Below are positions 23,093-30,705 of a stretch of DNA of 64,000 bases, in pieces. Made by a program: the position numbers and the translations under genes. Source of the DNA: Actinomadura syzygii (lineage in GTDB: Bacteria; Actinomycetota; Actinomycetes; Streptosporangiales; Streptosporangiaceae). The stretch spans positions 310,001-374,000 of the forward strand of contig NZ_VSFF01000008.1 in assembly GCF_008085905.1 (NCBI RefSeq), in the 5' to 3' direction. Each line of letters begins with the position of its first letter. Position 1 is the stretch's first letter. A model generated the notes under the pieces. It had not been told where the DNA came from and did no database searches. It saw only the letters and a list, made by a program, of their open reading frames with translations.

Positions 23093-24871
23093 ATGCGAAT
23101 CGCCGTGCTTGCGAAGCAGATTCCGCACCCGTCCGAGATGCGACTCGAGAACGGTCAACTGGTGCGCGACCAGGTGCGCCTGGAGACGAACTCCTACTGC
23201 CGGCGGGCCAACGCCCAGGCGGTCGCCATGGCCGGCGAGCAGGGCGAGGTCGTCGTCTTCACCATGGGCCCGCCGAGCGCCGAGCAGACGGTGCGGGAGA
23301 TGGTCGCGCGCGGCGCGACCCGCGGCGTCCTGATCAGCGACCCCGCCTTCGCGGGCAGCGACACCCTGATCACCGCCCGGGTGCTGGCGCGCGCCATCGA
23401 GCGGGAGGGCGAGTTCGACCTCGTCCTCACCGGCGAGTACTCCCTGGACTCCGAGACCGGCCAGGTGAACGCCCAGCTGGCGGAGCTGCTGGGGCTGCCG
23501 TTCATCGGCCCGTGCAAGACGCTGCACGTCGTCGACGGCGTCGCCGTCGCGATGGTCGAGCTCGACGGCGGCTACGCCGACGTCGAGGTGCTGCTGCCGG
23601 CCGTCGCGTCCGCCGCCGAGCGGCTCTGCGCGCCGTCGAAGGCGTCGCCGGACGAGTGCGCCGCCGTGCCCGCCGCCCGGATCGGCCACCGGACCGCCGC
23701 CGACCTCGGCTTCCAGCCCGGCGAGGTCGGGCTGGCGGCGTCGCCGACCCAGGTCGGCACCGTGCTGGAGACCGCGATCGGGAACGGGCGGGCCGGAGCC
23801 CGTACGGCGTCGGCCGAGGAGGCGCTCCGGCTTCTCGACGCGCTGCCGCCCGCGCCCGGCGTCGACCTCTCCTCGTCCGGCGGGTCCGCGGTCCCGCGAG
23901 CGGCGGACGGGCGCGACGTCTGGTACCTCGCGGACCCGACGTCGGGCCCGGTCGACCCGGACCTGCTGAACGCCGTCCGGGCGCTGGCCCGGCGCGCCGG
24001 GCGGCGCGTCGTCGGCGTGGTCGGGGACGACGTCGGCGCGGTCGCCGGCGCGGTGGACGGCGTGCTGCGCTTCTGCGGGGCGAACGCCCCGGACGACTGG
24101 GTCCGGCCGATCTGCGCCAAGATCGAACGGGCGCGGCCGCACTGCGTGATCTTCGACGCGACGAACTGGGGCCGCGAGCTGGCGGCGCGGATCGCGGCGC
24201 GGCTGGGCTGGGGGCTCGTCGGCGACGCCGTGCGGTTCACCGTCGAGGACGGCGCCGTCGTCGCCTGGAAGGCCGCGTTCTCCGGCCAGGCGATGGTGCC
24301 GATCAGCAGCTCGTCGCCCACCCTGCTCGCCACGGTCCGGTCGGGCGCGCTCGCCGGGTCGCCGCCGCCGGGCGACGTCCCCGGCCGCGCCCCGATCGAG
24401 ACGGTGCTGGTCGCCTCGGTCTCCAAGGTGATCTACTCGCCGACGCGCGACCCCGACGTCGACGCCCGCGAGCTGGGCTGCGCGCGCTGCGTCGTCGTGG
24501 TGGGCCGCGGCGTCGACCCGGGCGAGTACGGGGAGCTCGACGAGCTGCGCGAACTGCTCGGTGCGGGCCCTCTCGCGGCGACCCGCAAGGTGGCCGACAG
24601 CGGATGGCTGCCGCGCACCCGGCAGATCGGCATCACCGGACGCTCGCTGGCCCCGGAACTCGTGGTCTCCATCGGCGCGAACGGCGGGTTCAACCACTCG
24701 GCCGGGTTCGTGAGCGCGGGCCGGATCCTCGCCGTCAACGTGGATCCCGACGCGAAGATCTTCGAGGTCGCCGACGTCGGGATCGTCGGCGACTGGCGCC
24801 GGGTCGTCCGCGAACTCTGCGCGGCCCTTCGCGACCGGGAGGTCACAGCCCTTCCCGCACCGCGGGGATGA
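23093..24871 (+). CDS. Electron-transfer flavoprotein, beta and alpha subunits fused in one chain
   Basis: 592 aa. Residues 1-~250 are EtfB-like (MRIAVLAKQIPHPSEMR, VVVFTMGPPSAEQTVREMVARG given as ~50-72, LTGEYSLDSETGQVNAQLAELL, LPAVASAAERL). Residues ~285-592 are EtfA-like and end with the FAD module: PRTRQIGITGRSLAPELVV, GANGGFNHSAGF, ILAVNVDPDAKIF. ETF normally has two separate subunits. It would pass electrons from an acyl-CoA or other flavin dehydrogenase to the quinone pool. No ETF-quinone oxidoreductase or acyl-CoA dehydrogenase is in the window, so partners are elsewhere or are TcuA or an LLM protein (speculative). The 3' end overlaps the convergent LLM gene by 29 nt. Confidence 0.87.
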   Translation: MRIAVLAKQIPHPSEMRLENGQLVRDQVRLETNSYCRRANAQAVAMAGEQGEVVVFTMGPPSAEQTVREMVARGATRGVLISDPAFAGSDTLITARVLARAIEREGEFDLVLTGEYSLDSETGQVNAQLAELLGLPFIGPCKTLHVVDGVAVAMVELDGGYADVEVLLPAVASAAERLCAPSKASPDECAAVPAARIGHRTAADLGFQPGEVGLAASPTQVGTVLETAIGNGRAGARTASAEEALRLLDALPPAPGVDLSSSGGSAVPRAADGRDVWYLADPTSGPVDPDLLNAVRALARRAGRRVVGVVGDDVGAVAGAVDGVLRFCGANAPDDWVRPICAKIERARPHCVIFDATNWGRELAARIAARLGWGLVGDAVRFTVEDGAVVAWKAAFSGQAMVPISSSSPTLLATVRSGALAGSPPPGDVPGRAPIETVLVASVSKVIYSPTRDPDVDARELGCARCVVVVGRGVDPGEYGELDELRELLGAGPLAATRKVADSGWLPRTRQIGITGRSLAPELVVSIGANGGFNHSAGFVSAGRILAVNVDPDAKIFEVADVGIVGDWRRVVRELCAALRDREVTALPAPRG

Positions 24872-25709
24872 AGGTGGAGCGGTAGAAGTCGATCTCGGCG
24901 CGCTGCCGCTCCGGCGCGCCGAGCATCAACACGATCTGGCTCGCGCCGCCGCGCACGCAGTCCCGCGCGTCGGCGACGGCGGCCTCGAAGGTCTCCTCGC
25001 CCGCCTCGATCTGCGCGAGCAGGCGCCGGTAGCCGAGGCCGCGCGGCAGCGAGGCCGGGTCGCGGCCCATCTCGGCGCACAGCTCGTCCAGCCGCGCGTT
25101 GCGTTTCAGGAACTCGCGGGTCGGGGCGTGGCCGCGGTTCCAGTTCCACTCGTCGGCATGGCGCACCGCGACCCGGAGCGCCCGGTCGCCCTTCACGCCG
25201 AGCAGCAGGTGGGGACGCGGATCCTGGACGGGCCGCGGCGCGAAGGTCGCGTCGCGCAGCGAGTAGAAGCGCCCTGACATCGTGCTCGGCTGCCCGGACC
25301 ACGCGGCTTCGAGCACCTGGCAACTCTCCTCCAGGCGTCGCACCCGTTCGCCCGGTGGAGGGAAGTCCAGACCGTAGGCGTGGTACTCGGCCGCCTCGTT
25401 TCCGGCGCCGAGTCCCACGATGAGGCGGCCGCCGCTGATCACGTCCACGGTCGCCGTCATCTTGGCCAGGATCGCCGGATGCCGGAACGAGTTGGAGGTG
25501 ACGAGCGTCCCGCCCCGGACGGTCTCGGTGCGCGAGAACATCGCGGCGAGCATCGTCCAGGACTCCAGCGTGTCGCCGTACAGGTGGTCGTTCAGGTAGA
25601 CGGCGTGGAAGCCGTACTCCTCGGCGATCTTCCAGAGCGTCAGGGTGTCCTGGAAGGACCACCTGCGCTGGACGGTCTTCAGCGACCACCGGAGGTCGTG
25701 TCCGTACAT
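24843..25709 (-). CDS. LLM-class (luciferase-like) flavin/F420-dependent oxidoreductase
   Basis: 288 aa bacterial-luciferase-like barrel: FQDTLTLWKIAEEYGFHAVYLNDHLYGD (about 20-47), GGTLVTSNSFRHPAILAKM, ISGGRLIVGLGAGNEAAEYHAYG and a C-terminal GASQIVLML. The LGAGN and EYHAYG pieces are typical of F420/FMN members. Start at ATG 25709 because GGAGGA lies 6 nt upstream; the longer frame reads through the operator region and is not credible. A cluster operator in reverse orientation lies 54 nt upstream. Only minus-strand gene of the supercluster; its end overlaps etfBA convergently. May be a monooxygenase or dehydrogenase of the pathway. Confidence 0.87.
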   Translation of the reverse strand: MYGHDLRWSLKTVQRRWSFQDTLTLWKIAEEYGFHAVYLNDHLYGDTLESWTMLAAMFSRTETVRGGTLVTSNSFRHPAILAKMTATVDVISGGRLIVGLGAGNEAAEYHAYGLDFPPPGERVRRLEESCQVLEAAWSGQPSTMSGRFYSLRDATFAPRPVQDPRPHLLLGVKGDRALRVAVRHADEWNWNRGHAPTREFLKRNARLDELCAEMGRDPASLPRGLGYRRLLAQIEAGEETFEAAVADARDCVRGGASQIVLMLGAPERQRAEIDFYRSTFIPAVREGL

Positions 25710-25762
25710 GCTGTCCTCCTCCGAGAGCGCCGCCCGTCGGCAGGACACCGCACGGGCGTATT

Positions 25763-25782
25763 GTGCACAAGTAACATACAAT
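25763..25782 (-). promoter_or_regulatory. Cluster operator, copy 6 (before minus-strand LLM gene)
   Basis: Plus strand GTGCAC AAGTA ACATAC AAT; on the minus strand GTATGT TACTT GTGCAC AAT. The site is symmetric enough to serve either direction; 54 nt from the LLM start. Confidence 0.7.
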
Positions 25783-25895
25783 CCTGGCCAAGGTCCATCC
25801 AGGCGCCCGGTGTCGGCATGAAATTTGGTCTTCGTCCTGTTCAGCGCACTCACCTGGTTGACATGGCGACGCGACCTTGCCAGGGTGGCCATCGT

Positions 25896-25914
25896 GTATG
25901 CACTTTGCATGCAA
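25896..25914 (+). promoter_or_regulatory. Cluster operator, copy 7 (before tcuAB)
   Basis: GTATGC ACTTT GCATGC AA, 24 nt before the GTG start of tcuA. Confidence 0.75.
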
Positions 25915-25937
25915 CTCCTAGGTAAGGAGGGAGTTCG

Positions 25938-27365
25938 GTGGCAGAAGTTCACCGGCGCGCGCCCGACCGGCCGGAGAGGTGGGACGTCGTCGTCATCGGC
26001 GGGGGCAACGCCGCCCTGGTGAGCGCCATGAGCGCGCACGACCAGGGCGCCCGGGTCCTCGTCCTCGAACGGGCGGACCGGACGTTCCGCGGCGGCAACA
26101 GCCGGCACACCCGGAACATCCGCTGCGTCCACCGGTCCGCGGACGACTACAACACCGGCGCGTACCCCTACGACGAGCTGTGGAAGGACCTCTGCGGCGT
26201 CGGCACCGGCCCGAGCGACGAGGACCTCGCGGAGCTCACGGTCACCGAGTCCGAGAGCGTGCCGGACTGGATGAGCGCGCACGGCGCCCTCTGGCAGAAG
26301 CCGCTGGCCGGAACCTTGCACCTCGGCCGGACCAACCGCTTCTTCCTCGGCGGCGGCAAGGCGCTCATCAACGGCTACTACCGCGAGCTGGAACGCCGCG
26401 GCATCCCGGTCTGGTACGAGGCCAAGGTCGAGTCCCTCGAATTCGACGGCCCCCGCTGCAACTCGCTGGTCGTCGACGTCGGGGGCAAGCGGGTAACGGT
26501 CACCGCCACCGCCGTCGTCTGCGCCAGCGGCGGATTCGAGGCCAACCTCGACTGGCTGCGCGAGTACTGGGGCGACGCCGTGTCGAACTACCACATCCGC
26601 GGACCGCGCTTCAACGACGGACTGGTCCTCCGCCAGTTGCTCGACAACGGCGCCGCGGTCGCGGGTGAGCAGCGCGGGTTCCACTCCGTCGCCGTGGACG
26701 CGCGCAGCCCGAAGTTCGACGGCGGCATCGCGACCCGCATCGACTCGATCCCGTTCGGCGTGGTCCTGAACAAGAAGGGCGAGCGGTTCTACGACGAGGG
26801 CGAGGACATCTGGCCCAAGCGCTACGCGATCTGGGGACGCAACCTCGCCGGCCAGCCGGACCAGATCGGCTACTGCGTCTGGGACAGCAAGGTGCAGGGC
26901 CTGTTCCTGCCGCCGATGTACGGCGTCTACAAGGCCGACTCGATCGCCGGGGTCCTCGACGCGATGGGCCTGCCCACCGAGCCTGGGCGCACCACGATCG
27001 AGCGGTTCAACGCGGGCGCGCCCGCCGACGCGGCCGGGCGCTTCGATCCCGGCGGCCTGGACGGCGTCGCCACGGCCGGGGTCGTCCCGGCCAAGACGAA
27101 CTGGGCGCAGCGCATCGACACCCCGCCGTACTACGGCATCACCGTCCGTCCCGGCATCACCTTCACCTACATGGGCGTGAAGGTGAACGCCGGCGGGCGG
27201 GTCGTCCTGGAGGACGGCTCGACCATGGAGAACGTCTTCGCCGCCGGCGAGATCATGTCGGGCAACGTCCTCTCCTCCGGCTACCTCGCCGGCTTCGGCA
27301 TGACCATCGGCACCGTCTGGGGCCGCATATCGGGACGGGAGGCCGCGCGGCATGCTCTCCGATGA
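25938..27365 (+). CDS. tcuA: FAD-dependent tricarballylate-dehydrogenase-like protein (TcuA)
   Basis: 475 aa. FAD-binding Rossmann motif at about 17-45 (VVVIGGGNAALVSAMSAHDQGA, residues ~17-38), then ERADRTFRGGNSRHTRNIRC, the TcuA-type signature, and a fumarate-reductase-like capping domain. The C-terminal FAD contact is NVFAAGEIMSGNVLSSGYL. In Salmonella TcuA oxidises tricarballylate to cis-aconitate with TcuB passing electrons to the membrane. GTG 25938 with AAGGAGGG 7 nt upstream. The last 14 nt overlap tcuB. Substrate here may be a different tricarboxylate or succinate-like acid; PrpD proteins in the same regulon belong to the family that handles cis-aconitate-type acids. Confidence 0.9.
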   Translation: MAEVHRRAPDRPERWDVVVIGGGNAALVSAMSAHDQGARVLVLERADRTFRGGNSRHTRNIRCVHRSADDYNTGAYPYDELWKDLCGVGTGPSDEDLAELTVTESESVPDWMSAHGALWQKPLAGTLHLGRTNRFFLGGGKALINGYYRELERRGIPVWYEAKVESLEFDGPRCNSLVVDVGGKRVTVTATAVVCASGGFEANLDWLREYWGDAVSNYHIRGPRFNDGLVLRQLLDNGAAVAGEQRGFHSVAVDARSPKFDGGIATRIDSIPFGVVLNKKGERFYDEGEDIWPKRYAIWGRNLAGQPDQIGYCVWDSKVQGLFLPPMYGVYKADSIAGVLDAMGLPTEPGRTTIERFNAGAPADAAGRFDPGGLDGVATAGVVPAKTNWAQRIDTPPYYGITVRPGITFTYMGVKVNAGGRVVLEDGSTMENVFAAGEIMSGNVLSSGYLAGFGMTIGTVWGRISGREAARHALR

Positions 27366-28449
27366 CCTGTTCGCCGAAGCCGAGCGCCAGCTCAACATCT
27401 GCAATTCGTGCCGCTACTGCGCGGGGTACTGCCCGGTGTGGCCGGCGCTCGAACTGCGCACCCAGCTGACCGTCACGGACGTCACGCACCTGTCCAACCT
27501 GTGCCACGACTGCCAGGACTGCTTCACGGCGTGCATGTACTCGCCGCCCCACGAGTTCGCCGTGAACCCGCCGCAGGTGTTCGCGTCCGTGCGCGAGGAG
27601 ACCTACGGGTCCTACGTCTGGCCGGCCGAACCGCCCGCCGCGCTGCGCGGGCGGCGCGGCGTGCTCGCGGCCTTCCTCGGCAGCGCCGTCCTCGTCGCGG
27701 TCCTGGCCCTGCTCATGGGCGAGTCCTCGGTGGTCGACGGATCCCACACGCGCTCGCCGTACGAGCTGATCCCGCACTTCACGCTGGCCGTCATCGTGCT
27801 GATCCCCACGATCTTCACGCTGCTGGTCATGGCCCGCGCGGCCTGGCGCTACTGGCGCGACATCGGCGGGACGCTCGCGGGCCTCACCGACCTCGCCGCG
27901 TGGACGCGGACGTTCGGGCAGGCCGCGACGCTGCGGCACCAGACGGGCGGGCAGGAGGGCTGCTCCTACCCGGACGGGGAACCGGCGGGCGCCCGTCGCA
28001 GGTTCCACCACATGGTGGCCTACGGGTTCCTGCTGACGTTCGTCTCGACGGTCTCCGCCTTCATCCTGGAGACGTTCCTCGACTCGGCGCCGCCGTACGA
28101 CGTGGTGTCGGTCCCGGTGCTCTCGGGGACGATCGGCGGCGTCCTCGCCTCGGTCGGCTGCGTCGGCCTGCTGGTGCTCAAGCGGCGCGCGGACGTCCTG
28201 CAGAGCACCGAGTCCATGCGCAGGGCGGACCACGCGCTGCTCTGGGCGCTGCTCGCGCTGATGCTCAGCGGCCTGGCGGTGCTGGTGCTGCGGGCGACGC
28301 CCGTGTTCGGGCCCGTCCTCGGGCTGCACCTCGCCACCGTCATCGTCGCGTTCGCGATCGCGCCGTACACGAAGTTCTTCCACTGGGTCTACCGGGTGCT
28401 GTCGATCCAGTACGACAACCGCGAGTCGCGCCGCCGCGCGAGCGCCTAG
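27352..28449 (+). CDS. tcuB: TcuB-like membrane Fe-S electron carrier
   Basis: 365 aa. Two cysteine clusters near the N-terminus, CNSCRYCAGYCPVWP (about 17-31) and CHDCQDCFTACMYSPP (about 52-67), give two Fe-S centres. The rest has about six hydrophobic spans (for example VLAAFLGSAVLVAVLALLMG near 105-125 and a span at ~225-245) with histidines of a cytochrome-b-like membrane part. TcuB reoxidises TcuA's FADH2 and hands electrons to the quinone pool. It overlaps tcuA by 14 nt. No TcuC-type permease or TcuR regulator is adjacent, unlike Salmonella. Confidence 0.9.
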   Translation: MLSDDLFAEAERQLNICNSCRYCAGYCPVWPALELRTQLTVTDVTHLSNLCHDCQDCFTACMYSPPHEFAVNPPQVFASVREETYGSYVWPAEPPAALRGRRGVLAAFLGSAVLVAVLALLMGESSVVDGSHTRSPYELIPHFTLAVIVLIPTIFTLLVMARAAWRYWRDIGGTLAGLTDLAAWTRTFGQAATLRHQTGGQEGCSYPDGEPAGARRRFHHMVAYGFLLTFVSTVSAFILETFLDSAPPYDVVSVPVLSGTIGGVLASVGCVGLLVLKRRADVLQSTESMRRADHALLWALLALMLSGLAVLVLRATPVFGPVLGLHLATVIVAFAIAPYTKFFHWVYRVLSIQYDNRESRRRASA

Positions 28450-28481
28450 CGGGACCGCCTAGCGGGACCGCCTAGCGGGAC
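28443..28481. repeat. 13-bp tandem repeat over the tcuB stop codon
   Basis: Three perfect copies of CGCCTAGCGGGAC (28443-28455, 28456-28468, 28469-28481). The tcuB stop TAG lies in the first copy, and each copy carries its own in-register TAG. Confidence 0.9.
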
Positions 28482-28490
28482 CGCGTTTCT

Positions 28491-28510
28491 CCATACCCAT
28501 TGCATGCAAA
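28491..28510 (+). promoter_or_regulatory. Cluster operator, copy 8 (before hydratase)
   Basis: CCATAC CCATT GCATGC AAA, 17 nt before the start codon, so it overlaps the leader and ribosome-site region. Confidence 0.7.
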
Positions 28511-28527
28511 TTGATCAAGGAGCTCGG

Positions 28528-29340
28528 ATGACCGGCAGCGGCATGACCACCGAACCGTCCCAGGAGCAGTACGACGCGGCGGTGCGCGCACTGTTCCACC
28601 TGGCGCGGGGAAACCTGTTCGGCGAGGACGTCCCGCCCGCGCTGCGGGCCGTGGGGGACGCCGGCTTCGCGACCGGCCTCCGGCTCCAACTCGGCGTCCT
28701 CGCCGCCTGGGAGGCCGCCGGTGAGCGGCTCGGCGGCTGGAAGATCGGCCTGACCTCGCGGGGCGCGCGCGACGGGATGGGCGAGGGGGTGCGCCCGCAC
28801 GGCTTCCTGCTGGAGAGCCGGATCCTGGCGTCGGGCGCGCGGGTGGCCGAGGAGGTCCCGAACCTCAAGCTCGAACCCGAGGTCGGCGTGGTGCTGGGCA
28901 AGGACCTGGCCGGTCCCGACGTCACCGTGCAGGAGGCGCGCGACGCCGTCGAGGCCGTCGTCCCCGCGCTGGAGGTCAACTCGGGACGCCTGGTCAAAGG
29001 CATGTCCGTCGCGGTTCGGCTGGGCAACTCGCTGAACAGTTGGGGAATCGTGGTGGGGGAGCCGGTGGATCCCGCGTCGGTCGACCTGGCGGCGCTGTCG
29101 GGCGAGATCGGCAGCGAGGAGGGCGTGCTCGGCACCGGCGAGACCTCGCCCGCGACCCTGGACGACCCGTACCTGTCGCTGACCCGCGTGTGCCGGAGTC
29201 TGGCGTTGAACGGGCGGGGGCTGAAGGCGGGCCAGCACCTCATCACGGGGTCCATCACGGCGCCGGTCCCGGTGGCCGGTGCACACAACTACTACGCGGA
29301 CTTCGGCGCGCTCGGCCGCGTGGAGCTGGAAGTGCCCTGA
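28528..29340 (+). CDS. 2-Keto-4-pentenoate hydratase/4-oxalocrotonate decarboxylase-like protein (FAH superfamily)
   Basis: 270 aa. MhpD/DmpE/DmpH-type fold: WKIGLTSRGARDGMGEGVRPHGFLLE (about 72-97) with the usual KIG(L/F)TS start, LKLEPEVGVVLGKDL and VVPALEVNSGRL with metal-binding Glu residues, and the end GAHNYYADFGALGRVELEV. Members hydrate 2-oxopent-4-enoate or decarboxylate 4-oxalocrotonate in meta-cleavage routes. AAGGAGC precedes ATG 28528 by 6 nt; the upstream ATG at 28504 lies inside the operator. A single gene between its own operator and that of the next unit. Confidence 0.85.
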   Translation: MTGSGMTTEPSQEQYDAAVRALFHLARGNLFGEDVPPALRAVGDAGFATGLRLQLGVLAAWEAAGERLGGWKIGLTSRGARDGMGEGVRPHGFLLESRILASGARVAEEVPNLKLEPEVGVVLGKDLAGPDVTVQEARDAVEAVVPALEVNSGRLVKGMSVAVRLGNSLNSWGIVVGEPVDPASVDLAALSGEIGSEEGVLGTGETSPATLDDPYLSLTRVCRSLALNGRGLKAGQHLITGSITAPVPVAGAHNYYADFGALGRVELEVP

Positions 29341-29429
29341 TCTGTCCGTTTTGGAGGGCGACATGCGATCGTGCCCCCACCAGCGGCTCGAAACTCTTGA
29401 CCAGGGGTGACGCCGCTCACTACGGTGTC

Positions 29430-29449
29430 GCATACAAGCTGTATGGAAA
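29430..29449 (+). promoter_or_regulatory. Cluster operator, copy 9 (before solute-binding protein)
   Basis: GCATAC AAGCT GTATGG AAA, 52 nt before the start codon. Confidence 0.7.
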
Positions 29450-29501
29450 ATGCCGGACAGGCGGTCTGTGCGGTGGGCAGCTGGGTGAACGGAGACAAGC
29501 A

Positions 29502-30584
29502 ATGGGTGTAAGCGTTTCCCGCGGAAGGACGTGGGGCCGCCTCCTCGCGGCCGGTGCCCTCGCCACCGCGCTGAGCGTCTCGCTCGTCGCCTGTGGGGAC
29601 GACGGCGGCGGGACCGCCAAGCCGGGGGCCAACGGCGGGAAGCCGGAGAAGGCCAGTATCACGGTGACGTACGGCTCGGACTCCGCGAGCACCGCACCGC
29701 TGTGGATCGCCGCCGACGAGGGCTTCTTCGCCAAGCACGGGCTCACGGTCAAGGTGGTCCACGGCACGAGCAGCGTCGGCGCGATCGCCACGGTCTCCGG
29801 CGCCGCGGACATCTTCCTCGGCGAGGCGACGACGTCCTTCCAGGCCGTCAGCCGCAACCAGCCGCTCGAGATCGTCGGCGCGCTGCGCAAGCTGAGCGAC
29901 TTCAAGCTCTACGTGCGGCCCGACATCACCAACGTCGAGCAGCTCAAGGGCAAGAAGGTTGCGATCTCGGCGGCCGGCGACAGCTCGGACATGGCCACCC
30001 GGCAGGCGTTCACGGAGCTGAAGTCCTCCACCGACGGGATGACGCTGCTGCCGACAGGCAACTCGTCCAACCGGGTCGCGGCCCTGACGACGGGCCGGGT
30101 CTCGGCCACCCTGCTCACCGAGCCCTCGGCGACGAAGGCGAAGAAGGCGGGCATGCGCGAGATGCTCGACCAGACCGACAAGCCGTTCCTCGGCAGCGGC
30201 ATCACGATCGCGAACAAGTTCGGGAAGTCGAACCCGAACACGGTCGTCGCGTTCATCGAGAGCCTCGTCGACTCGATCCACTGGCTGCAGGACAAGGCCA
30301 ACAAGGACGCGGCGATGAAGGTGATCTCGAAGTGGCAGGCGAAGCCGATCGACGACCCGGACGTCGTCCGCGGCTACAACACCTACTCGACCCCCGGTGA
30401 GCTGCAGATGGACCCGACCCCCGACGCCGCCGCGGGCCAGGCGATGGTCACCGGCCTCAAGGCCATGGACGCCAAGGCCTACGCGAACCTGGAGCTGGAC
30501 AAGGTGTACAACCTCACGTTCGTGAAGGCGATCGAGGACTCGGGCTACCTGACCAAGGTCTGGGGCGACAAGCTCAAGTCCTGA
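29502..30584 (+). CDS. ABC-importer solute-binding lipoprotein (NMT1/SsuA-like), orphan
   Basis: 360 aa secreted lipoprotein: basic start, hydrophobic core and lipobox LVAC with Cys at about residue 31. The mature part has the NMT1/SsuA-type fold (APLWIAADEGFFAKHGL, SGAADIFLGEATTSFQAV, LKGKKVAISAAGDSSD). It binds a small acid or sulfonate-like substrate outside the cell. It stands alone between its own operator and a strong hairpin. The nearest permease/ATPase pair without a binding protein is at 47316-49134, so these three probably form one importer (inference). Confidence 0.88.
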   Translation: MGVSVSRGRTWGRLLAAGALATALSVSLVACGDDGGGTAKPGANGGKPEKASITVTYGSDSASTAPLWIAADEGFFAKHGLTVKVVHGTSSVGAIATVSGAADIFLGEATTSFQAVSRNQPLEIVGALRKLSDFKLYVRPDITNVEQLKGKKVAISAAGDSSDMATRQAFTELKSSTDGMTLLPTGNSSNRVAALTTGRVSATLLTEPSATKAKKAGMREMLDQTDKPFLGSGITIANKFGKSNPNTVVAFIESLVDSIHWLQDKANKDAAMKVISKWQAKPIDDPDVVRGYNTYSTPGELQMDPTPDAAAGQAMVTGLKAMDAKAYANLELDKVYNLTFVKAIEDSGYLTKVWGDKLKS

Positions 30585-30624
30585 CCGGACATCGGACACC
30601 GGACACCGGACGGCGCGAAGCCGC

Positions 30625-30662
30625 GGGCCCGGGGCGTCGGGCGGTCGCCCCGCCCCGGGCCC
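30625..30662 (+). terminator. Terminator after solute-binding protein
   Basis: Perfect 12-bp stem GGGCCCGGGGCG / CGCCCCGGGCCC, 14-nt loop, 41 nt after the stop and 10 nt before the next operator. Confidence 0.8.
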
Positions 30663-30671
30663 GGAACTATT

Positions 30672-30691
30672 GTGTACAAAAAGAATGCAAT
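30672..30691 (+). promoter_or_regulatory. Cluster operator, copy 10 (before the long 30.7-39.9 kb operon)
   Basis: GTGTAC AAAAA GAATGC AAT, 14 nt before the start codon and abutting AGGAGGG. Confidence 0.7.
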
Positions 30692-30705
30692 CTAGGAGGG
30701 CGCTG

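Noticed and set aside
24843..27404. 853-codon minus-strand frame ending in the LLM protein
   Set aside because: The N-terminal two thirds is antisense to tcuA; the LLM protein has its own ATG and ribosome site at 25709.
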